This document shows, piece after piece, positions 25,673 through 34,319 of a stretch of DNA of 64,000 bases. Every line of letters begins with the position of its first letter. Positions within the stretch are counted from its first letter, which is position 1. Below the pieces are notes generated by a model. It saw nothing but the letters and a program-made list of their open reading frames with translations, ran no database searches and was not told the DNA's origin. Position numbers and translations under genes: made by a program. The DNA is from Ignavibacteriales bacterium. Lineage in GTDB: Bacteria; Bacteroidota; Ignavibacteria; Ignavibacteriales; Melioribacteraceae. The stretch is taken from positions 620,001 to 684,000 of the forward strand of contig JACKAA010000001.1 in assembly GCA_020635275.1 (NCBI GenBank), given 5' to 3'.

Positions 25673-26866
25673 TCAGTTTTTGTCTTTAGCATAATCTTCA
25701 ACTTCTTTCCAAACTCTCAAAATATTTCCTGAACAAATTTTTTCAATATCTTTTTCGGAATAACCTTTTTTAAGCAGTTCGTAAATTATTTGCGGGTATG
25801 AAGAAACATCTTTAATTCCGGCAGGCAATTTCCCAATTCCGTCAAAGTCAGAACCTAATCCAACATGATCAATCCCAACTAATTTTACAACGTGATCAAT
25901 ATGGTTTGCAAGATCTTCTGAAGTTCCGTAATCAATTTTATTTTTTTGCATAAATTCATCGTAATATTTTTTTCCTTCGTCACTGTATCTTTTAACATTT
26001 TTTTCTTTATAATAATTATCAAGCTCATTCATTTTTGATTGATAATTACCACTGACAAAATAAGAACCGAATGTGATCTGAATTACTCCCCCATTTTCAG
26101 CTAATTTCTTAATCATATCATCATTCATATTTCTTTCAAATCCTGGTGTATAAAATCTGCAAGATGAGTGTGAAGCAATTACCGGTGTTTTTGTTAATTC
26201 AATAACTTGATAAAATGTACTATCAGAAACATGCGAAATGTCGATCATCATTCCCAACTTATTCATTTCTGCTATTAATGATTTTCCAAATGGACTAAGT
26301 CCATTCCATTTTTTATTGGGATCATAAGATGAATCACATATGTGGTTTGCTTCTCCATGCGATAAAGTTATATATCTTATACCTCTATTATAAAAATGTT
26401 TTAAGTTTTTAAAATCTCCTTGAAGAGGAGTTCCATTTTCCATTCCCATTGGGAGAGAAATTTTGTTATTGCCAAATTGTTTAACAATATCTTGAGGTGA
26501 ATAAGCCATTTCAAATTTATCAGGATATAGTTTAGTTAAGTTTTCAACTAAATTAATTAGAGTATCAGCCAGTTCAATTGACCCGCCTTTTTCTTCATAA
26601 CTTGAAGGAATATAAATTGCCATAAATGCAGCATCAAGTCCACCTTCAATTGCTCTTGGATAATCAAAATGTCCTGTTTCAGTTATTTTAGAAATGTCTT
26701 CAAAGTTACTTTTTAATCTGTAAGGAATATCAATATGCGTGTCAATTATTAATAATTTTTTGCTAAGTTCAACTGCCTTTGAATATAATTCAGTAGCATC
26801 TTCATTTTGTGAAAAAATATTAAGTGCCGCTATTAAAAATAAAGTTAAGAATGTTTTCATCAACAA
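25673..26866 (-). CDS. M19 membrane dipeptidase (renal dipeptidase-like)
   Basis: A 397-residue protein with a signal sequence (1-19). Zinc-binding positions of the M19 amidohydrolase-fold family are visible: IDTHIDIPY (His44, Asp46), the bridging-Glu region MGMENGTPL, DISHVSDSTFYQV and VIASHSSCR. GSDFDG near the C-terminus is the substrate/metal loop. It would hydrolyse dipeptides, including those with a D-amino acid, in the periplasm. A start at 26860 is also possible. It is separated from the next minus-strand gene by a terminator. Confidence 0.92.
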   Translation of the reverse strand: MLMKTFLTLFLIAALNIFSQNEDATELYSKAVELSKKLLIIDTHIDIPYRLKSNFEDISKITETGHFDYPRAIEGGLDAAFMAIYIPSSYEEKGGSIELADTLINLVENLTKLYPDKFEMAYSPQDIVKQFGNNKISLPMGMENGTPLQGDFKNLKHFYNRGIRYITLSHGEANHICDSSYDPNKKWNGLSPFGKSLIAEMNKLGMMIDISHVSDSTFYQVIELTKTPVIASHSSCRFYTPGFERNMNDDMIKKLAENGGVIQITFGSYFVSGNYQSKMNELDNYYKEKNVKRYSDEGKKYYDEFMQKNKIDYGTSEDLANHIDHVVKLVGIDHVGLGSDFDGIGKLPAGIKDVSSYPQIIYELLKKGYSEKDIEKICSGNILRVWKEVEDYAKDKN

Positions 26867-26933
26867 ACTCCAATAGGTATTGAATTCTGCAATATAATAA
26901 TATTTTTTCTAATACAATTGGAATAAGTATATA

Positions 26934-26959
26934 AAAAAACCCGCCATTACAGCGGGTTT
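26934..26959 (-). terminator. intrinsic terminator of the DUF4382-like gene
   Basis: Minus strand AAACCCGC-tgtaatg-GCGGGTTTTTTTAT gives an 8-bp stem with U-tract. It lies 29 bases after the stop of the gene at 26988-27674 and upstream of the M19 gene. Confidence 0.85.
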
Positions 26960-26987
26960 AGTTGCATTACAGATACTACTAAAATTT

Positions 26988-27674
26988 TTAATCACTTACA
27001 CCATCATGATCGTTATCTTTGTATGCATTTTTAAATGCGTACTGCAAATTATTATCAATTTTACTTTCATTAGATGTTTCATTAGGATTTAAAAATTTTG
27101 ATTCATCATAAAACCAGCTATAAGGATTTACATTGATTGTAAGATTTGCATCTTCATTTTCTTCAACAATGATATCAGTTTCTAACTTAACATCTTGTAC
27201 TGCAGATTTTCTTGATTTGTAGGTAAATGTTTCTCCATTTAACAACCCTTTTACAATTACAGAATATCTTTTACTGCTTTCCAATCCCTCTTTAAATTCT
27301 GCATCTGGAGGAACTTCAGAGTCTTCAATTTTGTGAATTTCAAATCTAACTCTATTATAATTTCCAGCTGGAATTTCAGTTGCTGCAAATTCAGTTAATT
27401 TTCCATCAAGATTTAAGTTGACTACAATCGGTCCCGTTTTAACTTGCAATGAATCTTCCTCAGACTGATTTTTTATTTTAATATTTCGAATAAGAAGTTT
27501 AACCTCTTCAATCTGAAATTCTTCATTAGTCGAAATTAATTTGGGTACCGTTGTCTCAGTGGCAAAGCTTAAAGAAAGAGACGTCTGATCAGGTTGAGTA
27601 GAATCACAAGCATTAAACAAAATAAACGCAGAAAAAAATAAAGTCACTATAATTTTTAAATTACATACCTTCAT
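26988..27674 (-). CDS. DUF4382-like lipoprotein with C-terminal calcium-type motif
   Basis: A 228-residue protein with a lipoprotein signal (FILFNAC, Cys23). Residues about 30-170 resemble DUF4382-type beta-sandwich proteins: SLSFATET, EVKLLIRNIKI, LDGKLTEFAATEIPAGNYNRVRFEIHKI, a start-to-end beta layout. The C-terminus ends NDHDGVSD, a DxDxDG calcium loop like thrombospondin type 3 repeats. Function unknown. It is read away from the pilus-like operon that begins at 27902. Confidence 0.75.
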   Translation of the reverse strand: MKVCNLKIIVTLFFSAFILFNACDSTQPDQTSLSLSFATETTVPKLISTNEEFQIEEVKLLIRNIKIKNQSEEDSLQVKTGPIVVNLNLDGKLTEFAATEIPAGNYNRVRFEIHKIEDSEVPPDAEFKEGLESSKRYSVIVKGLLNGETFTYKSRKSAVQDVKLETDIIVEENEDANLTINVNPYSWFYDESKFLNPNETSNESKIDNNLQYAFKNAYKDNDHDGVSD

Positions 27675-27850
27675 TTCAAACCTCTTTTTTTAATATGAAT
27701 CACAAACAACATGCCACAATCTTAATATATTATTTTAAGTTATATTATTAGAAAAATCCTTCCAATATTACCTAACCGGTAAAAATTACCATGTAAACAT
27801 TGCCATATTGATATGCATCACACAAAAAACATTCTTTTTAGAAGATTTTT

Positions 27851-27866
27851 TTGGCCCCAAAATTGC
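27851..27866 (+). promoter_or_regulatory. sigma-54-type (-24/-12) promoter for the pilus-like operon
   Basis: TTGGCCCCAAAATTGC holds GG at 27853-27854 and GC at 27865-27866, exactly ten bases apart, as in the RpoN consensus TGGCAC-N5-TTGC. It lies 36 bases before the first ATG of the operon at 27902, giving a leader of about 24 bases. RpoN often drives pilus and motility genes. No enhancer-binding protein gene is in this window. Confidence 0.75.
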
Positions 27867-27901
27867 TTATTTGATCCCGACAACAAGAGGGGGTTAAAAC
27901 C

Positions 27902-28414
27902 ATGAACAGCGGACAATCATTTTTATCTTTAGGAGCAATGACACTTGTAGCATTAATTATTCTACAAGTAAATACTGGTTTTGTAATGACCAGTTCTACT
28001 TTATTAGATAATAAATTAACAATTTTGGCAGTTTCTCTTGCATCATCAGTTATTGAAGAAGCTAGTGGAAAATCATTTGATGCAAACACAATTGCTGATG
28101 CTGTTTCAAACACAACAGATTTAACTTATCCCGGATCGTTGGGACCAAACTCATCAGAATCATATCCAAACTTTAATGATTTTGATGATTTTAATAATCT
28201 TGAATTTACAAGTACTGCATTATCAAGTGCAGAATTTAATATAAGAACCAAAGTTTGTTATGTACAAACAAATAATCCTGATATAGTTTCCTCAATTCCA
28301 ACTTGGCATAAAAAAATAACAGTTTATGTAACAAGTAACTCATTGGTTAATGCTGAAGGAGTTCAAGATACTGTAGAAATGTCTTCTGTATTTAGTTATT
28401 GGCATTTTAGGTAA
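27902..28414 (+). CDS. pseudopilin-like membrane-anchored protein, operon gene 1
   Basis: A 170-residue protein with one N-terminal hydrophobic helix (about 8-26) and an extracytoplasmic part rich in Asn/Asp/Ser. The helix begins right after the short leader MNSGQSFLS, as in type IV pilin-like proteins. The usual G-F-x-x-x-E prepilin peptidase motif is absent. The ribosome binding site is strong (AGAGGGGG). It sits first in a three-gene unit behind a sigma-54-type promoter, 5 bases before gene 2, and ends YWHFR. Role inferred from position and shape. Confidence 0.7.
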   Translation: MNSGQSFLSLGAMTLVALIILQVNTGFVMTSSTLLDNKLTILAVSLASSVIEEASGKSFDANTIADAVSNTTDLTYPGSLGPNSSESYPNFNDFDDFNNLEFTSTALSSAEFNIRTKVCYVQTNNPDIVSSIPTWHKKITVYVTSNSLVNAEGVQDTVEMSSVFSYWHFR

Positions 28415-28419
28415 TAGAT

Positions 28420-29034
28420 ATGGGTTTTTCAACAATAATAGATTTAATAAGTTCCGTTGTAATAGGGGGACTCTTACTGTTAATTCTTTTTAGATTAAAT
28501 GATGCAACAGTAGAGAACAATTATGTTTATGGCGGTGAAGCAATTGCACAATCAAATCTTGTAGAAGTTGTTCAATTAGTGGAACATGATTTCAGAAAAA
28601 TTGGATATTGCAAAGATTGGGAAAAAATTCCTGATCCGTCAAAATCAATTTTATCTGCAACTCAAAATAGTATTAGCTTCCTTACTGATGAAAATAATGA
28701 TGGAAACATTGATACGTTAAGATATTATTTAGGCTCAACTGATGAATTACAGAATACGCCTAATCCAAATGATAGAACTCTTTATCGTGTTTTGAATCAT
28801 CAACAGCCTCAGGGTGCAAATTTAGGTGTTACTCAATTTGATCTTTTCTTCTTTGACGCAATGGGTAATCAGTTAACATTTCCAATAACAGTACCGAGTG
28901 CAATTTATACTATGCAGATAAATATTAGAGTTGAAGATGTTTATGGATATGATAGAGTACACGATGAAGAAAAATATTCAAGCGCATTTTGGCGACAAGT
29001 AAGATTAGCTTCACGCAACTTAAAAAATAGGTAA
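28420..29034 (+). CDS. PilW-like pseudopilin, operon gene 2
   Basis: A 204-residue protein with an N-terminal hydrophobic helix (about 5-26, IIDLISSVVIGGLLLLILF) directly after MGFST. The middle resembles PilW-type minor pseudopilins: VQLVEHDFRKIGY, then SISFLTDENNDGNIDTLRYYLG. It lacks the +5 Glu of classical pilins. DENNDGNID is calcium-loop-like. It is 5 bases after gene 1 and 4 bases before gene 3. Assignment as a pseudopilin is by form and operon. Confidence 0.7.
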   Translation: MGFSTIIDLISSVVIGGLLLLILFRLNDATVENNYVYGGEAIAQSNLVEVVQLVEHDFRKIGYCKDWEKIPDPSKSILSATQNSISFLTDENNDGNIDTLRYYLGSTDELQNTPNPNDRTLYRVLNHQQPQGANLGVTQFDLFFFDAMGNQLTFPITVPSAIYTMQINIRVEDVYGYDRVHDEEKYSSAFWRQVRLASRNLKNR

Positions 29035-29038
29035 AAAA

Positions 29039-30322
29039 ATGGGCGGCAAGGGAACAATTTTAATTGTATTGGGTTTTACAATATCTTTTCTGGCATTTGG
29101 AAGAAATTTTTTAAACCTTACCAAACGCTCATCTGAAAATGTTGTTGATTATTATAGTGAAGCAAAAGCTCACAATATTGCAGTCAGTGCAGCAAACTTT
29201 GCTTGTAATGAACTTTACCGTGATCAAGCTTGGGATACTGGATTTAGTGAAACTGATTTTCAAGGCGGTACTTATTCAGTGCAAGTAAAAGATACATTAG
29301 TAGATAGCAAGGTTGTTATTGCAACCGGTCTTTATAATGAAATTTCAGAAGTCGTCAGAATAATTTTACAGCCAAGCAGTTATGCAAAATTTGCATGGTA
29401 TACAGGTAATATGAGTTCAAAAATATTTATTACCGGAGATACTGTTTGGGGTCCATTTCATACACAATCACAGCTAAATATTGGCGGAGATGCAGTTTTT
29501 TGGGGTAAAGCTACTACACTTAAAGGCTTAAATTATGCTGATAAAACAGCTGAACCAAAATTTTATGGCGGGATTGAGCATGGTGTGGATATTCCATTGC
29601 CAGTAAACTATCAGTTTGATAAGGAACGAAATGCAGCTGTTGACGGAGTAGATAACCATGGCGGTTCTTCGTATTTTGAAAATACAGATGTCTGGTTAAC
29701 TTTGTTTGATGATGGAACAATTGAATATAGAACTGGTTCGGGTCCCGATAGTACAACTTATTCAGCTCCAATTAAAGAAGATCTAACTACTTTTGCACCT
29801 AACGGAGTTGTTTATCTTAAAAAAGGAAATATTTACGTTTCCGGAACTTTAAATGGAAAACTTACAATTGGAAGTGGCGAAAGTTCTGGTGCCGGACAAG
29901 GAAATATATATTTAGTAGATGATTTGGTTTACCCGGATGATCCAATGGTTTGGGATGATGTAGCTGAAAAATACGTTCCAAATAATGATTGCGAAAATAT
30001 GCTTGGTCTGCTTGCTACAAATAATGTTTACATTGCTGATACTGATGCAAATGTGGCTGATAAAGACATTCATGTAGATGCTTCAATTTTTTGTGCACAA
30101 GGCGGATTTACGATGGAAAATAGCACAATTCCTCCAAGCGGCACACTATATTTGCGCGGTGGTGTAGTTGCTGCAAAAGAAGAAATTTTGGCTTTAACTA
30201 AAAAAGACGCATTAACAGGTGGTTACAAAAAATTTGTAATCTTTGATGAAAGATTTATGTTGAGTATTCCGCCAACTTTTCCAAATACAGGTAAATTAGA
30301 AGTTATGTCATGGTATGAATAA
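29039..30322 (+). CDS. PilX/DUF4900-like pilus-assembly-type protein, operon gene 3
   Basis: A 427-residue protein with an N-terminal helix (about 5-22) followed by an AKAHNIAVSAANFACNELYRD helical segment like PilX-type proteins. A long beta-rich domain follows (about 100-427) with repeats such as KIFITGDTVWGPFHTQSQLNIGG and VYLKKGNIYVSGTLNGKLTIG, the DUF4900-type beta-helix. AGGTAAA lies just before the start, 4 bases after gene 2. It would be exposed outside the inner membrane. Pilus role is inferred; no pilB/C/D is in the window. Confidence 0.75.
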   Translation: MGGKGTILIVLGFTISFLAFGRNFLNLTKRSSENVVDYYSEAKAHNIAVSAANFACNELYRDQAWDTGFSETDFQGGTYSVQVKDTLVDSKVVIATGLYNEISEVVRIILQPSSYAKFAWYTGNMSSKIFITGDTVWGPFHTQSQLNIGGDAVFWGKATTLKGLNYADKTAEPKFYGGIEHGVDIPLPVNYQFDKERNAAVDGVDNHGGSSYFENTDVWLTLFDDGTIEYRTGSGPDSTTYSAPIKEDLTTFAPNGVVYLKKGNIYVSGTLNGKLTIGSGESSGAGQGNIYLVDDLVYPDDPMVWDDVAEKYVPNNDCENMLGLLATNNVYIADTDANVADKDIHVDASIFCAQGGFTMENSTIPPSGTLYLRGGVVAAKEEILALTKKDALTGGYKKFVIFDERFMLSIPPTFPNTGKLEVMSWYE

Positions 30323-30328
30323 ATAAAA

Positions 30329-30706
30329 TTAACTCATACCAATATACATTCCCCCAAAGTATGGAATTAACCAAATAATCCATACAACTAAACTGAACTT
30401 ATGAAAATTAGATCTTGCTTGATCAGTTCCATTCCTAGTAACAACAGTAGCCCAAATTGCATGAATTAACATTAACCATAGAGCAATTTGTCCAGTTAGT
30501 GTGTGAGGCTCTAAGATATTAAAAGGTCCATCTGCTAATTTATGCATTGCCAATGTTCCGGATACATCAAAAAAGAATCCAATCCAAAATGAAATTACAT
30601 GCCATGGTTTTAGAAAACGGGCTAATCTTTCTGCCCAGACACCAAGGGAATAAAATATTAATGCGAGAGTAATTAATACAGTTGAAAAAATTACCAGTGA
30701 TGACAT
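30329..30706 (-). CDS. four-helix membrane protein, HsmA/TIGR03987-like
   Basis: A 125-residue protein with four hydrophobic helices near 3-24, 36-54, 69-90 and 103-123. The sequence GFFFDVSGTLAMHKL followed by HTLTGQIALWLMLIHAIWA fits the small HsmA/TIGR03987 family, which has no settled function. It converges on the pilus-like operon, with 6 bases between the two stops, and no terminator is seen. Confidence 0.75.
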   Translation of the reverse strand: MSSLVIFSTVLITLALIFYSLGVWAERLARFLKPWHVISFWIGFFFDVSGTLAMHKLADGPFNILEPHTLTGQIALWLMLIHAIWATVVTRNGTDQARSNFHKFSLVVWIIWLIPYFGGMYIGMS

Positions 30707-30759
30707 ATTATAAAATACAAAATTGTTTTTCGAAATTGAGGAAAAATTATTTTATGAAG

Positions 30760-30951
30760 TTAAATAAAAATATCTAATATAAATAGAATTGCGAAGAGAA
30801 TTGAAATTGTTCTGCAGTGATTTTTAGTTTTAATCCATTTAAGAGTTACGGTTGATTCAACCATAAATGATTTTACATATAAATTAAAAACAAAATATAG
30901 ACTAATGGATATAAGCAATAGAACCATTAATACAATTTGACTAGTTTCCAT
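30760..30951 (-). CDS. 63-residue membrane protein
   Basis: METSQIVLMVLLLISISLYF begins a two-helix protein (helices about 6-26 and 49-63) with a basic loop KWIKTKNHCR between. GAGAG lies 4 bases before the start, which supports translation. The upstream region from 30985 holds palindromes of the type seen around the XRE gene. Function unknown. Confidence 0.55.
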   Translation of the reverse strand: METSQIVLMVLLLISISLYFVFNLYVKSFMVESTVTLKWIKTKNHCRTISILFAILFILDIFI

Positions 30952-30984
30952 GTGTCTCTCAAAAAAGGAACCAAATATATTATT

Positions 30985-31022
30985 TTACACTTACACGTGT
31001 TAATGTAAGATATTGCTTAACA
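30985..31022. promoter_or_regulatory. palindromic candidate operator, 30.99-31.02 kb
   Basis: CTTACACGTGTTAATGTAAG is a near palindrome (CTTACA...TGTAAG) and is followed by TGTAAGATATTGCTTAACA, similar to the sites before the XRE regulator gene. It sits between a minus-strand small membrane protein gene and the plus-strand M64 peptidase gene, so it could control both. Confidence 0.5.
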
Positions 31023-31142
31023 ATGCGATGTGATCTAAATCAAATTTAAAGTATTATTTTATTAATATAAAATTTGAAAGAGTTTTTAAATTCAACATAA
31101 ATCAATAATTTTAACTTTACTAAAAATAAAATTGAGTATAAC

Positions 31143-32609
31143 ATGAAATTTTTAATAGCCTTTATAATTCTTTCCAATACATTTTTGTTAGCTCAAAATT
31201 TTGAAGTGTTTAATAAATATTTTGAAGATGCAACTTTGCGACTTGATTATTACCACATTGGTGATAATATAAATGAATTGGTAACAATCGATCAAATATT
31301 TAAACAAGGAATTTGGGCAGGAAGCAGAGTTAATCTTTTAGATAATTTCAATAATGGTGTCTACTACTTAAAAATTTATGATGATATTTCAGGTGAACTA
31401 ATTTATTCAAAAGGTTTCGATAGTTATTTTAAAGAGTATCAAACAAGTGCTGATGCCCAAAACGGGATTCAAAAATCTTTTCACGAATCTGCCCTAATTC
31501 CTAATCCAAAGAATAAAATAAAATTTTCTATTGAAAAACGAGACGATGACAATAATCTAAATGAAATATTTACAAGAATAATTGATCCTTCTGATATTAA
31601 AATTATTAGAGAAAAAATTCTTGACGTAAATGTTGAAATTACAAAATCGTATTATTCCGGAGATCCTCATTCAAAAGTTGATATTGCAATTGTTGCCGAA
31701 GGATATACTGCAGAAGAAAAAGAAAAATATCTCAATGATCTAAAAAGATTTACTAATATTTTCAAAAAGCAAGAACCGTTTAAAAGTTATATAAATAATC
31801 TAAATGTTTACGGAATTTTTAAAGCAAGTGAAGAATCTGGAGTTGATGAACCTCGTGCAAATATTTATAAAAACACAACCTTGAACGCAACGTTTAATTC
31901 GCTTGGTTCTGAAAGATATTTATTGACCGAAGATAATAAAACATTACGGGATCTAGCTTCTCATGTACCTTACGATGCAATTTACATAATGGTTAATCAT
32001 AAACGTTATGGCGGAGGCGGAATTTATAATTGGTCATGTACATTTACTGCTGATAATCAATTTCAAGAATATTTATTTATTCATGAATTTGGACACTCAT
32101 TTGCCGGATTAGCTGATGAGTATTACACATCTGATGTTGCATATAATGATTTTTATAAACCCACACTTGAACCGGTAGAACCGAACGTTACTGCACTTTT
32201 AGATCCGGAAAATCTGAAATGGAAAAAATTACTGACCAGTGGAATTGAATTACCAACACCTTGGGAAAAGGAAGAATTTGATAAAACTGATTACGAATGG
32301 CAAAAAGAAAGAAGAGAAATGAATGATAAAATTGCTGAATTAAAAAGGAACAATGCCGATAAAAATTTAATTATTCAAGCAGAGCAAGAATATATTGTAA
32401 AGGATAAGGAACGTTCAGATATCGTTGATCAATATTTAAAAAATTGTGCAAATTATGGAAAAGTCGGCGCCTTTGAAGGAGCTGGTTATTTACAAAATGG
32501 ACTTTACCGACCAATGATTGATTGCATAATGTTCAGCAAGGGAGAAAAACCTTTTTGCAAAGTTTGCGAAGAAGCAATAATAAAAGTAATTGAACATTAC
32601 GGAGAGTAA
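31143..32609 (+). CDS. secreted M64-type metallopeptidase (IgA peptidase family)
   Basis: A 488-residue protein with a signal peptide (about 1-17). The zinc motif is HEFGHSFAGLADEYY: His314, Glu315, His318, with the following LADE typical of the M64 fold. VDIAIVAEGYTAEEKEKY is another family landmark. It ends with ADNKxx-independent sequence ICM-type CKVCEEAI containing paired Cys. The peptidase family is known from IgA-cleaving enzymes, but IgA as the substrate here is not implied. Confidence 0.88.
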   Translation: MKFLIAFIILSNTFLLAQNFEVFNKYFEDATLRLDYYHIGDNINELVTIDQIFKQGIWAGSRVNLLDNFNNGVYYLKIYDDISGELIYSKGFDSYFKEYQTSADAQNGIQKSFHESALIPNPKNKIKFSIEKRDDDNNLNEIFTRIIDPSDIKIIREKILDVNVEITKSYYSGDPHSKVDIAIVAEGYTAEEKEKYLNDLKRFTNIFKKQEPFKSYINNLNVYGIFKASEESGVDEPRANIYKNTTLNATFNSLGSERYLLTEDNKTLRDLASHVPYDAIYIMVNHKRYGGGGIYNWSCTFTADNQFQEYLFIHEFGHSFAGLADEYYTSDVAYNDFYKPTLEPVEPNVTALLDPENLKWKKLLTSGIELPTPWEKEEFDKTDYEWQKERREMNDKIAELKRNNADKNLIIQAEQEYIVKDKERSDIVDQYLKNCANYGKVGAFEGAGYLQNGLYRPMIDCIMFSKGEKPFCKVCEEAIIKVIEHYGE

Positions 32610-32621
32610 CTAAATTATAAA

Positions 32622-32939
32622 TTATGATATATATTCTTCTATATCGTCTTTACTGAATTCTGAAGTAAGACCATTTGAATCATATAATTTTACTGTTTCA
32701 TCATTTTGCAATAGCTGAAATATAAATTTGATAAATTCAGTTTCAATACCATATGTATTTACACATTGGCTGCAAAATGTTATTCCGTCAATTTCATTTC
32801 TGATGTTTCTTTCTATTTCAAACTCATATTTGTTAAATAGTATTACTTCTTTTCCTGTAATTGGATTGCGAAATAAATTGTTGAAAATTAAATTCTCAGC
32901 TTCATTAATTGCATTATAAAACTTTGCCTTAAAATACAT
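32622..32939 (-). CDS. hypothetical protein with CxxC
   Basis: A 105-residue acidic protein. The only recognisable feature is FCSQC (CxxC) near residue 57, which might be a metal or redox site. It ends ISKDDIEEYIS-like acidic residues. It lies downstream of the XRE gene on the same strand, 58 bases away, and converges on the M64 gene. I recognise no family. Confidence 0.6.
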   Translation of the reverse strand: MYFKAKFYNAINEAENLIFNNLFRNPITGKEVILFNKYEFEIERNIRNEIDGITFCSQCVNTYGIETEFIKFIFQLLQNDETVKLYDSNGLTSEFSKDDIEEYIS

Positions 32940-32997
32940 GCATAAAATTTTTCTTTTTAATTATTTGGATGGTAAAAATTGGTAAAAGATTCAGTGG

Positions 32998-33510
32998 TTA
33001 ATAAATTTTTTCTCCAAGCCAAATTCCAAAATTGAGACCTTTTTCAAATCCATCTTTTTGGAATATAACTCCTAAAGTCGCTCCTAAAATTATATTTCCA
33101 ATAAATCTGCTTTCAATATTATTCAATTTCAAAATTTCAAATATTATTTTTGAGACTTTTACTGCATTCTTTGCTGTTTCATCACCCGACATTAAAAGTA
33201 GATTTTTCCAATACTTTTCTGGAATAATTAAATTGGAAGTACTATTACTATCTTTTTCAAAACAAGAAAACAATTCTTTTTTCAAAATTTCAAATTTGGT
33301 TTTTGATAATAGTAACATTTCTAAATTCACATTCAAGGAAGAACTTAACTTAATCAGACTTTCAAAGGTAGGATTTGCAGAACCATTTTCAATTGTCGAA
33401 ATTATTGGTCGTGTTAAACCAGATTGTTTTACTAATTCTAAATGAGAAACATTCTGAGCTTTTCGAACAATTAGTAAATTACGACCAATATCTTTTTTAA
33501 AATTCTGCAT
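32998..33510 (-). CDS. XRE-family transcriptional regulator
   Basis: A 170-residue protein. Residues about 8-65 form a Cro/CI-type helix-turn-helix (IGRNLLIVRKAQNVSHLELVKQSGLTRPIISTIENG, with recognition helix around 30-45). Residues 66-170 are an all-alpha region of no known family, perhaps for dimerisation or ligand sensing. The divergent upstream region has three palindromic AT-rich boxes, so autoregulation is likely (inference). Confidence 0.85.
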   Translation of the reverse strand: MQNFKKDIGRNLLIVRKAQNVSHLELVKQSGLTRPIISTIENGSANPTFESLIKLSSSLNVNLEMLLLSKTKFEILKKELFSCFEKDSNSTSNLIIPEKYWKNLLLMSGDETAKNAVKVSKIIFEILKLNNIESRFIGNIILGATLGVIFQKDGFEKGLNFGIWLGEKIY

Positions 33511-34002
33511 GTTTTACAATAATTATATTAAATTATAAGATAAATATCAATAAAATGTAAAATATATTTAACATTTTAAAGATAATTGATTTAAAAGATG
33601 AATAAACTTATTTAATATCCAAATTTTCTAAAACTAAAATTTATTTCTTATTAAAAATATATTTTGGAAAGTAAATAACCAAAAATTGAAAAAATATCAA
33701 TATATGTAAAATATAATTTACAAAAATAACAACATTACCACATATTTTCACTTCATCATAATAGAACAATAATTAAAAAAAATAATATACTTTATAAAAT
33801 TGCTAAAGCAATTATATCCTGAAATAATTGTGATTTTATTTACATATACTCATTAATGTAAAGTATATTTAACATTATATTCGCATTTTATATTTTCAAT
33901 TACAAAATAACTCAATTAAACTAAAAAATAAAACTCAATTTTTTAATTGAATTTTCTAATTAATTATTGCATTTTACTTTTACCATCAAATTGGAGGGAG
34001 TA
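33511..34002. promoter_or_regulatory. divergent intergenic region with three 18-bp palindromic boxes
   Basis: This 492-base gap separates the XRE gene (minus) and the small-protein gene at 34003 (plus). It has TGTAAAATATATTTAACA at 33556, TGTAAAATATAATTTACA at 33705 and TGTAAAGTATATTTAACA at 33857. The first two are also preceded by the same ATATCAATA segment. The consensus is TGTAAA-rich ends around an AT core. They are the best candidates for XRE operators; no other gene-like structure is seen. Confidence 0.55.
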
Positions 34003-34314
34003 ATGATTAAAGATATTTTTCCGAAACCGCATAAACATGAAATTGAAAAGGATAAACTCAAACAATATAAAAGCAATCTTAATAAAAAAGGAAAACGTTT
34101 CAAATCGCACCACTCAATAGAAACTTTTGATAGTAAACAAGTTCTAAAAATGTTATCGAAGAAAAGTGTAACAAGACTTGGTGTTGTTCAGGGTGCAGAT
34201 GATGCCGGTCAAAGAATATCAATTTTGGTAGCTTACAATTCAGCTGGAAATATTGTTGGTAAAGCTTTGCAAACTGCTGATCCTTGTCCACCACCGCCAT
34301 GTGAAGATAAATAA
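34003..34314 (+). CDS. 103-residue protein of unknown function
   Basis: Start chosen at 34003, because TTGGAGGGAG lies 3-12 bases upstream; an upstream in-frame ATG at 33967 lacks this. The protein is basic at the N-terminus (IFPKPHKHEIEKDKLKQYK) and ends LQTADPCPPPPCEDK, a Pro/Cys-rich tail. The mid part SVTRLGVVQGADDAGQRISILVAYN suggests a small alpha/beta fold. It is followed by the membrane-protein gene 5 bases later, so the two are an operon. Confidence 0.65.
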   Translation: MIKDIFPKPHKHEIEKDKLKQYKSNLNKKGKRFKSHHSIETFDSKQVLKMLSKKSVTRLGVVQGADDAGQRISILVAYNSAGNIVGKALQTADPCPPPPCEDK

Positions 34315-34319
34315 AATAT

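Noticed and set aside
27838..28113. 91-residue minus-strand ORF over the pilus-like operon promoter
   Set aside because: Antisense to the pilus gene 1; the sigma-54 site and strong plus-strand ribosome binding site explain the region better.
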